A stretch of DNA of 64,000 bases. Origin: an uncultured Eubacteriales bacterium (GTDB lineage: Bacteria > Bacillota > Clostridia > Oscillospirales > Oscillospiraceae). Shown piece by piece: positions 24,756 to 35,333 of the stretch. Where the stretch lies: NCBI GenBank assembly GCA_900317855.1, contig ONIG01000001.1, positions 1 to 64,000 of the forward strand, given 5' to 3'. The position numbers were made by a program, and so were the translations under genes. Below the pieces are notes generated by a model. It saw nothing but the letters and a program-made list of their open reading frames with translations, made no database searches and was not told the origin of the DNA. The first letter of the stretch is position 1. Every line of letters begins with the position of its first letter.

Positions 24756-26642
24756 TTACAGCTCGCACAGCACCACGCAGGCCTGTTCGCGGGTCGCGGT
24801 GGCATACGGCTGGAAGCTGCCGTCCGGCATGCCGCTGAAGACGCCGGCGCTGTGCAGCGCCTGCACGGCGGGCAGGGCGTAGGCGGCGATGCTGCTCTCG
24901 TCCGTGAAGGCGGCGACCGCCGTCTGGTCGAGCTGCACGCCGTACTGCTGCGTGTAGTTATAGAGCATGACGGCCATGTCCTGACGCGAGATCGTCGCGT
25001 TCGGGTCGAACGTCGTGGCGCTCGTGCCGCTGACGATGTTGTTGGCAGCCGCCCAGTTGACGTAGGGCGCGTACCAGCTGCCTGCCTGCACATCGGTGAA
25101 CGGGCCGGATGCATAGCCGGACACGTCCGCACCGGCGAGCCCGGCGATCATGGTCACGAACTGTGCGCGCGTGACGTTTGCAGTCGGCTCAAAGGTCGTG
25201 GCGCTCGTGCCGCTCACGACGCCGGCTTCATACATTTCCTTGATGTACGGATAGCTCCAGCGGTCGGCCGGCACATCCGTGAACGGCAGGCCGGCGGGCT
25301 GTGTCGGCGTGACCGGCGTGGCCGGGGTCGAGGTCACGTGGGAGAGATTGTCCATCAGACTCAGGTAGAACTGCCGCAGGGTCACCGTGCTCTGCGAGGA
25401 CAGATCCGCCACCGGCATGCCGGCGATGAAGTTGCCGTGGTCATAGTGGCGCACGGGCATCACGTTCCACACGCCGGGGTGATAGCTGACGTTGGAGTAG
25501 CCGTCCTGCTGGATGTAGCCGATCTTTTCGCTCTTGGTCAGGCACCGGCCGGCGCTGTCGGTCGGGTACAGGGCGGAGACGGTGTTCACGAGGCCGTCGT
25601 TCGGGGCCCAGCTCTTGTCGATCCGGAAGCCGCCGGCGGTTGTCTGGTCATAATAGCCGCACATCTGGTTTGCAAACGGCACGAACAGCGGTGTCATGTC
25701 GACGGCCGACGTGCGCTCGCCGGTGATCGCGCTCTGGCGCGTTTTGTCGCCGGCATAGGAGAAGTAGTACACGTTGGGCTGAATCTCAATGTCGTCGTTG
25801 AGCTCCAGCGCACGGTCGATCGTCAGGTCGCGGAACACGTTGTCGTTGTGCGACAGGAAGTCCGAGTGCAGCACACGGTCGAGCGCCTCGAGCACAGTCT
25901 CGCCGTCCTTGCGGTAGAAGCCGAACTGCTCGAGCTGGAAGTCATACACGCCCTTGAAGTCCGAGATGCCGAGCAGCTTTGCCATGGTGGTCGAGATCTC
26001 AGCGGCGAACTGCGTCATGTCGCCGCAGCACTCGAGGAAGGTCGTGCCGTTGTGCGGGGCAGCCAGCGTCGTCAGGGAGTAGACCCAGTCGGCCTTGCCG
26101 CCCTGGAAGAACGGGGAGACCTCCGTGCCGGCGGCCCTGGCCGCAGCCTGCTCCTCCGCGGAGCCGTCGGCCAGAATATCCAGGAACAGGCGGATCGTTG
26201 CGCCGCCGAAGCTGTGGCCGACGAGGTTGATCTTCTTGTCCGCGCTCCAGCCTTCAAACAGCGGCTTGTCATACGTCACGCCGTAGCGCGCGTGGCCGTA
26301 CTCGGCGGCGTGAGCCGCGCCGTAGTCCACGGTCGTGCCGGTGAGCTGGGCGTAGAGCTCACACGCGCGGTCCCACGCGCTCGAGAGCGGGCCGACGGAG
26401 GCGGCGTAGCTCTCATAGCCCTTGCCCGTCAGATACGGCATCAGGTCGCTCGTCAGGCCCCAGTACGGGGTCACGGCGTAGATCTGGTCGTGTTCGCCCC
26501 AGCCCATCAGGCCGTGGACGTAAATGGTCGGGTAGCGTTCGGCACCGGACTGCGTGTTCGCGGCGGCAGCCGGCAGGAGCAGCAGGCTCCCGGCCATCAC
26601 CAGCGCGAGCAGCAGACACAGAAACTTTTTGCTCTTTTTCAT
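24756..26642 (-). CDS. secreted triacylglycerol lipase with three SLH repeats, copy 2
   Basis: A 628-residue paralogue of copy 1 with a signal peptide ending PAAAANT, the nucleophile Ser144 in GHSFGG, and putative Asp349 (APNDGLVNT) and His402 (YDHGNF). Three SLH repeats follow a Thr/Pro linker (VTSTPATPVTPTQ) and fill about 445-628. The ATG at 26642 begins the MKKSKKF signal peptide shared by the family; a GTG four codons earlier overlaps the ribosome site and is less likely. It differs from copies 1 and 3 in the loop before the catalytic Asp, where the MGKYYDKYTAGG block becomes MCGYYDQTTAGG. It has its own promoter and terminator. Confidence 0.93.
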   Translation of the reverse strand: MKKSKKFLCLLLALVMAGSLLLLPAAAANTQSGAERYPTIYVHGLMGWGEHDQIYAVTPYWGLTSDLMPYLTGKGYESYAASVGPLSSAWDRACELYAQLTGTTVDYGAAHAAEYGHARYGVTYDKPLFEGWSADKKINLVGHSFGGATIRLFLDILADGSAEEQAAARAAGTEVSPFFQGGKADWVYSLTTLAAPHNGTTFLECCGDMTQFAAEISTTMAKLLGISDFKGVYDFQLEQFGFYRKDGETVLEALDRVLHSDFLSHNDNVFRDLTIDRALELNDDIEIQPNVYYFSYAGDKTRQSAITGERTSAVDMTPLFVPFANQMCGYYDQTTAGGFRIDKSWAPNDGLVNTVSALYPTDSAGRCLTKSEKIGYIQQDGYSNVSYHPGVWNVMPVRHYDHGNFIAGMPVADLSSQSTVTLRQFYLSLMDNLSHVTSTPATPVTPTQPAGLPFTDVPADRWSYPYIKEMYEAGVVSGTSATTFEPTANVTRAQFVTMIAGLAGADVSGYASGPFTDVQAGSWYAPYVNWAAANNIVSGTSATTFDPNATISRQDMAVMLYNYTQQYGVQLDQTAVAAFTDESSIAAYALPAVQALHSAGVFSGMPDGSFQPYATATREQACVVLCEL

Positions 26643-26696
26643 GGTGTTGTGCACATTCCTTTCCGGCGCGCCGCAGCGCGCTTCTATTTTTTGAGT

Positions 26697-26725
26697 ATTA
26701 TAATTCCGGCCGCGCCGGTTTGCAA
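26697..26725 (-). promoter_or_regulatory. promoter of lipase copy 2
   Basis: Minus-strand TTGCAA (26720-26725) and TATAAT (26697-26702) are 17 bases apart. Its hexamers and spacing equal those of the lipase copy 1 promoter, though the spacer differs. Confidence 0.75.
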
Positions 26726-26831
26726 TCCGGATAACGCAGAAGATTTTGTATCAGATTCGGCTGTGTGTGAGGTTTTTTGGACATATGGCCGCATCTGTCG
26801 CACAGCCGCGCGGACACCTGTGCACGCGCGC

Positions 26832-26866
26832 AAAAAACGTCCCCCGGCCGGGGGCCGGGAGACGTT
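26832..26866 (-). terminator. terminator after lipase copy 3
   Basis: AACGTC-CCCGGCC and its complement form a long GC hairpin (about 26837-26866), followed on the minus strand by TTTTTTG. Confidence 0.85.
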
Positions 26867-26880
26867 TGCAAAGCGGGGAT

Positions 26881-28740
26881 TTACAGCATGCACAGCACGG
26901 TGCAGGCCTGTTCGCGGGTCGCGGTGGCGTACGGCTGGAAGCTGCCGTCCGGCATGCCGCTGATAACGCCGGCGCGGTGCAGCGCCTGCACGGCGGACAG
27001 CGCATAGTCTGCAATGGTGCTCTCGTCCGTGAAGGGCGTCACGGTCTGCTCGTTGAGGGTGACGTCATACCGCTGTGCGTAGTTATAGAGCATGACGGCC
27101 ATATCCTGGCGCGAGATCGTCGCGTTCGGATCGAAGGTCGCAGCGCTCGTGCCGCTGACGATGTGGTTGGCGGCCGCCCAGTTGACGTAGGGCGCGTACC
27201 AGGCGTCTGCGGGCACGTCGCTGAACGGACCGTACTGGTAAGCGGACACGTTCACACCGGCGAGACCGGCCAGCATGGTCACAAACTGCGCGCGGGTCAC
27301 GCTGCCGGTGGGCTCGAAGGTCGTGGCGCTCGTGCCGCTGACTACGCCGGCCTCATACAGCTCCTTGATGTACGGATAGCTCCAGCGGCTTTCCGGCACA
27401 TCCGTGAACGGGAACACGGTGCCGGTCGGCGCGGTGGTATAGGTGCTGTAGATATCCTCCATGACGCCGCGGTAGAGCGCGTGCATCTTGACAAGGCTGC
27501 CGTTGAGCATGCCGCCGACGAACTGGATGTGGTCAAACGACTGCACGGGCATGACATACCAGATGCCGGGCTTGAAATTGATGTTGGAGTAGCCGTCGTA
27601 ATTCGTCCAGCCCTGCTTGCCGTCCTTCGTCAGGCAGGTGCCGTCGCTGTGGATGGGGTAGAAGGCGGACACGGTGTTGACCATGCCGTCGTTCGGGCGC
27701 CAGCTCTTGTCGATGTAGAAGCCGCCGGCGGTGTACTTGTCATAGTACTTGCCCATGTTGATCGCGCCGGGGTAGAACAGCGTCCACATCTTGGCCGACG
27801 GGATGTAGTTGCCGGAGACCGGGTCCTGCACGGTCTGGTTGCCGGCGTAAGAGAAGTAGTAGACGTTCGGCTCGATGCCGATGCCGTCGTTGATCTCGAG
27901 CGACTTGTCGATCGTCAGGTCGAGAAATGCGTTGTCGTTGTGCGACATGAAGTCGGTGCTGAACACGCGCTGCAGCGTCTCAAGCACGGTCTCGTTCGGA
28001 TCCTTGTAGATGCCGAACTGCTCAAGCTGGAAGTCATAGAGATTCTTGATCTCCGTGATGCCGAAGCCCTTGGCGAGCGTCTCGGACAGATTCGTTGCCA
28101 CGTCCATGATCGTGCCGTTGGACTCGATGAAGGTCGTGCCGTTGTGCGGCGCGGCGATCTCGGTCATGGAGTGCACCCAGCTGCTCTTGCCGCCGGTGAA
28201 CAGCGGGCTCGGCGTGGTGCCGGCGGCCTTGGCCGCGGCAACTTCCTCGGCGCTGCCGTTGGCCATCAGCTCGAGGAACTGGCGCGTGGTCGCGCCGCCG
28301 AAGCTGTGGCCGACGAGGTTGACGGCGCGCTTCGTGCCCCAGCCGGAGAAGAGCGGCTGGTCATAGGTGATGCCGTAGCGCGCGTGGTCGTGCGCCGCAG
28401 CGTGCGCCGCGCCGTAGTCGACCGTCGTGCCGGTCAGCTGGGCATAGAGCTCGCACGCGCGGTCCCATGCGCTGGAGATCGGGCCGACGGTGGCCGAGTA
28501 CGTCTCATAGCCGAGCGAGTTGAGGTAGCTTGTCAGGCTGCCGGTGGTCATGCCCCAGTAGGGCAGCACGGCATTGATGCCGGCGCGCTGGCCCCAGCCC
28601 ATCAGGCCGTGCACGAACACGACCGGGTCGTCTTTGCTGCTCGGGCAGGTCCGGTCTGCGGCTGCTGCCGGGAAGACGCACAGGCTCGCGGCCAGAATGA
28701 GCGTCAGCAGCAGGCACAGAAATCGTTTGCTGTGTTTCAT
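26881..28740 (-). CDS. secreted triacylglycerol lipase with three SLH repeats, copy 3
   Basis: A 619-residue paralogue. The signal peptide (MKHSKRFLCLLLTL to AAAADR) is followed by the lipase domain with Ser146 (GHSFGG), putative Asp351 (PNDGMVNTVS) and His404 (FDHIQF), and three SLH repeats from about 440. The repeats contain SYPYIKELYEAGVVSGTSAT, APYVNWAAANHIVSGTSAAT and a final GVISGMPDGSFQPYATATRE. The ATG at 28740 has GGGAGGGG upstream. It is the first of the leftward lipases and has a GC terminator after it. Secretion and wall anchoring are read from sequence; lipid substrate is family knowledge. Confidence 0.93.
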   Translation of the reverse strand: MKHSKRFLCLLLTLILAASLCVFPAAAADRTCPSSKDDPVVFVHGLMGWGQRAGINAVLPYWGMTTGSLTSYLNSLGYETYSATVGPISSAWDRACELYAQLTGTTVDYGAAHAAAHDHARYGITYDQPLFSGWGTKRAVNLVGHSFGGATTRQFLELMANGSAEEVAAAKAAGTTPSPLFTGGKSSWVHSMTEIAAPHNGTTFIESNGTIMDVATNLSETLAKGFGITEIKNLYDFQLEQFGIYKDPNETVLETLQRVFSTDFMSHNDNAFLDLTIDKSLEINDGIGIEPNVYYFSYAGNQTVQDPVSGNYIPSAKMWTLFYPGAINMGKYYDKYTAGGFYIDKSWRPNDGMVNTVSAFYPIHSDGTCLTKDGKQGWTNYDGYSNINFKPGIWYVMPVQSFDHIQFVGGMLNGSLVKMHALYRGVMEDIYSTYTTAPTGTVFPFTDVPESRWSYPYIKELYEAGVVSGTSATTFEPTGSVTRAQFVTMLAGLAGVNVSAYQYGPFSDVPADAWYAPYVNWAAANHIVSGTSAATFDPNATISRQDMAVMLYNYAQRYDVTLNEQTVTPFTDESTIADYALSAVQALHRAGVISGMPDGSFQPYATATREQACTVLCML

Positions 28741-29100
28741 GGTGATCCCCTCCCTGATGATAAACGGTGCTTGTGACAGCAGTTATATCGCATGCGGCCT
28801 GAAAAAATTGCCAAACCGTGTCATCGGCCGGAGGCTGCGGGAGGGAAAAACAGCGGATGCCGTTTTGCATTTTTGTCCGTCATCATTCACAAAAATCCAT
28901 AAATTCTGTATTTGGTTTCGGAAAATTCTACGAATATGGGCATAATCTTGCAAACTGCATAAAAACCACTTTCGGATATTGTGAAGATTTGGACGGCTTT
29001 GCGCACATTCATTCTGGCGGGGGCGGGCCGGCTTTGCTATAATATAAACGAGAAGGAACCGCAAAGAACCAGAACAGCCAGAACAGATGGAGGTAATGGA
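28741..29100. other. divergent intergenic region between lipase copy 3 and ppdK
   Basis: This 360-base gap has an A+T-rich middle (28870-28980). On the plus strand an extended -10 element TGCTATAAT occurs near its end. On the minus strand GATATAAC lies about 45 bases before lipase copy 3, with no good -35 box at normal spacing. No gene, repeat or leader RNA was recognised in it. Confidence 0.5.
29036..29043 (+). promoter_or_regulatory. extended -10 promoter of ppdK
   Basis: TGC immediately before TATAAT (29038-29043) makes an extended -10 box. No convincing -35 box is seen 17 bases upstream, where the DNA is very GC-rich. A second option is TTCGGA/CATAAT about 90 bases upstream. Confidence 0.5.
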
Positions 29101-31764
<2,664 letters not shown>

Positions 31765-31815
31765 TTCTCGGTGCGCCCGCGCACAAAAGATAAGAAAATC
31801 GACCCATGACCCAAT

Positions 31816-31856
31816 CCGGGCACACAGGTTCCAACCTGTGTGCCCGGTCGTTTTTT
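31816..31856 (+). terminator. terminator after ppdK
   Basis: Perfect 15-base arms CCGGGCACACAGGTT and AACCTGTGTGCCCGG (31816-31830, 31833-31847) are followed by TCGTTTTTT. Confidence 0.95.
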
Positions 31857-31887
31857 GCCTACTTTATCACCGAATTCGCTGCATTTT

Positions 31888-31921
31888 GCCCCTGTTTCTG
31901 CGTTTGGAAACAGGGGCTTTT
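31888..31921 (+). terminator. second terminator downstream of ppdK
   Basis: GCCCCTGTTTC and GAAACAGGGGC (31888-31898, 31907-31917) pair around an eight-base loop and are followed by TTTTATC. Two stops in series insulate ppdK from the small A+T-rich island that follows. Confidence 0.8.
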
Positions 31922-31990
31922 ATCTGCTTTGAGGCAGTGAAAATCAAAATCAATTTACAGGGAAATAGTAGCAGAAACAGAGACGCAATC

Positions 31991-32019
31991 TTGATGTTGC
32001 GGCAATGCCGCGCTATCAT
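31991..32019 (+). promoter_or_regulatory. possible promoter in the A+T-rich island
   Basis: TTGATG (31991-31996) and TATCAT (32014-32019) are 17 bases apart, and the spacer contains a small GCGGCAATGCCGC dyad. It points to the small open frame at 32159. Confidence 0.4.
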
Positions 32020-32158
32020 ATACCATATCATGTTCTTTTTTGTTAAAGAGAGAATAGGAGAACCTGATTTTTAAATTTCCTATCGTTATCTCTGCTGCAA
32101 TTTTGGCGATGTGTGATGCAGTAGATGCGGATGTGATCCTAGAAAACGAGGATGTCAT

Positions 32159-32341
32159 ATGGGCTTCTCGCAGCAATTGGAATATAGATACTTACGTGAG
32201 GAATACAATTTGCATGCCGACCTGAGCGTGCGGGTGTTTGCGGCGTCCAACGATCTGCCGGAGCTGGTCCTCCCGGACGGCAGCGTCGCCTTTTGGGCGT
32301 CCGTGGGAGCAACGGTCAGCTTTGACTTTTATCTCGATTAA
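32159..32341 (+). CDS. small hypothetical protein or gene remnant
   Basis: A 60-codon frame starting MGFSQQLEYRYLREEY and ending VGATVSFDFYLD. A GAGGAT site lies five bases before the ATG. The first 20 codons are A+T-rich like the DNA upstream, whereas from about 32215 the base use returns to that of normal genes here, which suggests the 3' end of an older gene joined to foreign or decayed DNA. An alternative frame just upstream (IFKFPIVISAAILAMCDAV) also looks signal-peptide-like but has no good start codon. No family was recognised. Confidence 0.35.
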   Translation: MGFSQQLEYRYLREEYNLHADLSVRVFAASNDLPELVLPDGSVAFWASVGATVSFDFYLD

Positions 32342-32344
32342 CAA

Positions 32345-32388
32345 AACCCCCACGCGCTGTTCGGGCTTCCGAACGGTGCGTGGGGGTT
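32345..32388 (-). terminator. terminator after the cupin gene
   Basis: AACCCCCACGC and GCGTGGGGGTT (32345-32355, 32378-32388) with an inner GTTCGG/CCGAAC helix form a long stem. On the minus strand it is followed by TTTGTT. It ends the leftward trpB-cupin pair. Confidence 0.85.
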
Positions 32389-32409
32389 CCTGTTTGGGAA
32401 TATTTCGCG

Positions 32410-32736
32410 TTACACGATCACGGTCAGCAGCATCTTAAAGCGCGTCTGCCCATAGACCGCGTGCGGCACGTGCGCCGGCATGACGATGCTCTCTCCGGCG
32501 GAGACGAGGTGCGCCTCGCCGTCGATGGTGAAGCGGCCCGTGCCGTCGAGCACGGTGACGAGCGCGTCGCCGTCGGCGGTGTGCGTGCTGATCTCCTCGT
32601 CCTGCTCGAAGGCGAAGAGCGTCATGCTCAGGGCGCGGTTTTGCGCGAGCGTCTTGCTCACGATCTGCCCCGGCTGGTATTCGACCTCGTCACCGAGGCG
32701 CAGCACCTGTGCTTTTTCGATGTTTTTCAGACCCAT
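32410..32736 (-). CDS. small cupin-domain protein
   Basis: A 108-residue single cupin barrel. The first cupin motif appears as ISTHTADGDALVTVLDGTGRFTIDGE and the second as PAHVPHAV, giving a partial set of metal ligands (His in STHTADGD, His in PAHVPHAV). Proteins of this size often bind small ligands or act as isomerase-like enzymes or sensors; the role is unknown. AAAGGAG lies upstream of the ATG. It follows trpB by 66 bases in the same direction, so it may be covered by the tryptophan T-box, although a small GC hairpin lies in the gap. Confidence 0.85.
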   Translation of the reverse strand: MGLKNIEKAQVLRLGDEVEYQPGQIVSKTLAQNRALSMTLFAFEQDEEISTHTADGDALVTVLDGTGRFTIDGEAHLVSAGESIVMPAHVPHAVYGQTRFKMLLTVIV

Positions 32737-32802
32737 GATCCGATCTCCTTTGTTCTTGACTGTTGAAATTTTACCCGCCGTGCGGCGGTCGTATACGTTC
32801 GT

Positions 32803-34188
32803 TCAGTCGTCGAGGCCCGGCACCTGCGGCAGGGTCGCAAAGCTCTCGGCGAGCTGCGCGTCGGTGGGGATGAAGTCACGCATCTCGCCGTTGTGGAACT
32901 TCTCATAGGCGACCATGTCGAAGTAGCCGGTGCCGGTCAGGCCGAAGACGATGGTCTTGGCCTCGCCGGTCTCGCGGCACTTAATGGCCTCGTCGATGGC
33001 GACGCGGATGGCGTGGCTGGATTCCGGCGCGGGCAGGATGCCCTCAATGCGTGCGAACTGCTCGGCCGCCTCGAACACCTTCGTCTGCTCGACGGAGCGG
33101 GCCTCCATGTAGCCATCGTGATACAGCTGCGAGACGATGGAGCTCATGCCGTGGTAGCGCAGGCCGCCGGCGTGGTTCGGCGAGGGGATGAAGCCGCTGC
33201 CGAGCGTGTACATCTTGGCCAGCGGGCAGACTTTGCCGGTGTCGCAGAAGTCGTAGGCGAACCTGCCGCGCGTGAGGCTCGGGCAGGAGGCGGGCTCGAC
33301 GGCGATGAACCGATAGTCGCGCTCGCCGCGCAGCTTCTCGCCCATGAACGGGGAGATGAGGCCGCCGAGGTTGCTGCCGCCGCCGGCGCAGCCGATGATG
33401 ATGTCCGGCACGACACCGTATTTGTCGAGGGCCGTTTTCGTCTCCAGACCGATGACCGACTGGTGCAGAAGCACCTGATTGAGCACGCTGCCGAGCACGT
33501 AGCGGTAGCCGGGGGTCGAGGTGGCGACCTCGACGGCCTCGCTGATCGCGCAGCCGAGCGAGCCGGTCGTGCCGGGGTGCTCGGCGAGGATGCGCCGGCC
33601 GATCTCCGTCTCCGTGGACGGGCTCGGCGTCACGGACGCGCCGTAGGTGCGCATGACCTCGCGGCGGAAGGGCTTCTGCTCATACGAGCACTTGACCATA
33701 TAGACCTTGCAGTCGAGCCCGAGGTAGGCGCAGGCCATCGACAGGGCCGTGCCCCACTGGCCGGCGCCGGTCTCGGTCGTGACGCCGCGCAGTCCCTGCT
33801 GCTTGGCGTAGTACGCCTGCGCGATGGCGCTGTTGAGCTTGTGCGAGCCGGAGGTGTTGTTGCCCTCAAACTTGTAATAGATCTTCGCCGGGGTCTGCAG
33901 CTGCTTTTCCAGGCAGTAGGCGCGCACGAGCGGCGAGGGACGGTACATTTTGTAAAAATCGCGGATCTCGTCCGGGATGGGGATCTCGCGGTCGTCGTTG
34001 TCGAGCTCCTGACGGATCAGCTCGTCGCAGAACACGGGGCGCAGATCGTCGAACGTCATCGGCGCGCCGGTGGCGGGATTGCGCAGCGGGGCGGGCTTGA
34101 CCTTCATGTCGGCGCGGACATTGTACCACGTGCGCGGCATTTCGTCCTCGGACAGATAGATCTTGTAGGGAATGCTTTCGTTTGCCAT
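32803..34188 (-). CDS. trpB: TrpB2-type tryptophan synthase beta chain
   Basis: A 461-residue PLP enzyme of the TrpB2 branch, longer at the N-terminus than TrpB1. It makes tryptophan from indole and serine. The PLP lysine is Lys117 in NNTSGSHKLNSA, the phosphate loop is GCAGGGSNLGG, and ETGAGQWGTALSMAC is the family's active-site block. No trpA or other trp genes are nearby, so the enzyme could salvage free indole. The ATG at 34188 has AAAGGAG upstream. A T-box leader with a UGG specifier precedes it, which confirms tryptophan control. A cupin gene follows in the same direction. Confidence 0.93.
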   Translation of the reverse strand: MANESIPYKIYLSEDEMPRTWYNVRADMKVKPAPLRNPATGAPMTFDDLRPVFCDELIRQELDNDDREIPIPDEIRDFYKMYRPSPLVRAYCLEKQLQTPAKIYYKFEGNNTSGSHKLNSAIAQAYYAKQQGLRGVTTETGAGQWGTALSMACAYLGLDCKVYMVKCSYEQKPFRREVMRTYGASVTPSPSTETEIGRRILAEHPGTTGSLGCAISEAVEVATSTPGYRYVLGSVLNQVLLHQSVIGLETKTALDKYGVVPDIIIGCAGGGSNLGGLISPFMGEKLRGERDYRFIAVEPASCPSLTRGRFAYDFCDTGKVCPLAKMYTLGSGFIPSPNHAGGLRYHGMSSIVSQLYHDGYMEARSVEQTKVFEAAEQFARIEGILPAPESSHAIRVAIDEAIKCRETGEAKTIVFGLTGTGYFDMVAYEKFHNGEMRDFIPTDAQLAESFATLPQVPGLDD

Positions 34189-34226
34189 GGTGTTAGCTCC
34201 TTTCGACCGGGGCCTTTCCGGGCAAG

Positions 34227-34532
34227 AAAAAACGACCCTTGTCCACGGAAAGACCAAAAGTGAATTTGATCCTTGGGACAAAAGCCGGAAAACTTCTGCG
34301 GTGCCACCCAAATTGGCGCAAGTGCGCCCGCTCGGCGACGTGCCATCACACGTCTTTCCCTGGTAACGGGGGAAAAGCCCGTCGGACTTTACCGCCTCAC
34401 GGCGTCTCGTCCGCCCTCCGCAGTCCATTCAGCGAGACCGTCTCTGCTGCCATCACACCAACCGGCAGCTCTCTGGGAAAGACGCAAACCCTCGCTTACT
34501 CCTCTGCATCTGTGGTTTGCTGCTTTGAACTT
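34227..34532 (-). promoter_or_regulatory. tryptophan T-box leader
   Basis: The T-box antiterminator core GGGTGGCACCGC lies at 34298-34309 on the minus strand. Upstream, stem I features AGAGAG, GGTTGGTG and the specifier in TGAATGGACT are visible, with UGG (Trp) at 34425-34427. A terminator with CTTTTGTCC/GGACAAGGG arms (34276-34284, 34236-34244) and TTTTTT follows. Uncharged tRNA-Trp should let transcription continue into trpB. Confidence 0.92.
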
Positions 34533-34538
34533 GGCGCA

Positions 34539-34568
34539 AGCATACGCCTCGGACAGGCCGTTTGTCAA
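34539..34568 (-). promoter_or_regulatory. promoter of the T-box-trpB transcript
   Basis: Minus-strand TTGACA (34563-34568) and TATGCT (34539-34544) are 18 bases apart; the start falls at the 5' end of the T-box. Confidence 0.75.
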
Positions 34569-34685
34569 GCGGGCAAATGCACTTTTTCCGCTTTCCACAA
34601 ACGCGGGCGGTCATGCGCAAGAATATTTCGCCATTTAAACACAAAAAGGCGAAAAGAAACCGAAAAATTCGGGTGCTTCTCACAC

Positions 34686-34714
34686 TTTACATTCGCAAAG
34701 CGGCGGCTTATACT
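34686..34714 (+). promoter_or_regulatory. promoter of the small CxxC protein gene
   Basis: TTTACA (34686-34691) and TATACT (34709-34714) are 17 bases apart, about 55 bases before the GTG start at 34769. Confidence 0.7.
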
Positions 34715-34768
34715 GAGCTTAACCGGGGTTGGGTCCGAAACCGACAACTGAGAATGGGAGTGATTTCT

Positions 34769-35098
34769 GTGGCGGAAAACAAGACATTATGCATTGCCTG
34801 CAAGTACAAATTCCACGACCGGGATCTGCAGCCGTGCGCGGACTGCCTGCGAGCCACGCAGCTGGTGCAGCGGGGCGTCGACCGGTATCAGAAGGCGGCG
34901 GAGCCGCAGCCCGGGACGCCTGTCCCGGAGACGCGCCGGGCACATCCGTCGGCCAAAACGCTGTGCTTTGCCTGTAAGTATATGTACTGCGACTGGGACG
35001 CCGAGCCCTGCCGGACGTGCCTGCGGCACAGTCTGGCGGAAGCGGGGCAGGCGGACGCCTTCGAGCCGGAGACGGCGTCGAAAGCGAACGATTTATGA
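34769..35098 (+). CDS. small protein with two copies of a CxxC-CxxC module
   Basis: A 109-residue protein made of two similar zinc-ribbon-like modules: LCIACKYKFHDRDLQPCADC (residues 7-26) and LCFACKYMYCDWDAEPCRTC (about 69-88), each CxxC-x(12)-CxxC, joined by a polar Pro-rich linker. The GTG at 34769 is preferred because GGGAG ends eight bases upstream; an ATG five codons earlier overlaps that site. It has its own promoter. Two CxxC pairs per module could bind zinc or be redox active. No family was recognised, and a role in RNA or protein binding is only a guess. A weak GC hairpin follows near 35140. Confidence 0.7.
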   Translation: MAENKTLCIACKYKFHDRDLQPCADCLRATQLVQRGVDRYQKAAEPQPGTPVPETRRAHPSAKTLCFACKYMYCDWDAEPCRTCLRHSLAEAGQADAFEPETASKANDL

Positions 35099-35150
35099 AT
35101 TTCGCTAAAGATATCGTTCAAAAAAACTAATAGTTTGGCGGTTATCGCCG

Positions 35151-35180
35151 TTGATTTCCGTTCGGGATTTCCGCTATAAT
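35151..35180 (+). promoter_or_regulatory. promoter of the liv operon
   Basis: TTGATT (35151-35156) and TATAAT (35175-35180) are 18 bases apart. Transcription would start near 35187, directly at the base of a terminator hairpin. Confidence 0.65.
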
Positions 35181-35189
35181 AAAAGCGTG

Positions 35190-35239
35190 CAAGGGAGCAC
35201 ATCTTCGAAAAGCGAAGGTGCGCTCCCTTGTCTTTTTTT
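35190..35239 (+). terminator. leader terminator (attenuator-like) before livK
   Basis: CAAGGGAGC and GCTCCCTTG (35190-35198, 35222-35230) extended by an inner CTTCG/CGAAG helix are followed by TCTTTTTTTA. It lies between the only good promoter and the livK start, so a mechanism for read-through is expected, or the unit makes a 50-base RNA. Confidence 0.8.
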
Positions 35240-35333
35240 ATTTCCTTCGCCCACAAAAAACGGAAAAAATACAAAAACCGGTAAACGGACCCACCGGCGC
35301 GGGCGAAAAAATCAAGAACAGGAGGATATGAAC

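Noticed and set aside
24852-28776. Long plus-strand frames opposite the lipase genes (24852-26963 and 26746-28776)
   Set aside because: They are antisense to lipases with intact catalytic motifs, and their similarity to each other only reflects the lipase paralogy.
32068-32230. Upstream frame IFKFPIVISAAILAM in the A+T-rich island as a secreted peptide
   Set aside because: No ATG, GTG or TTG start stands at proper distance from AGGAG, and the frame stops soon.
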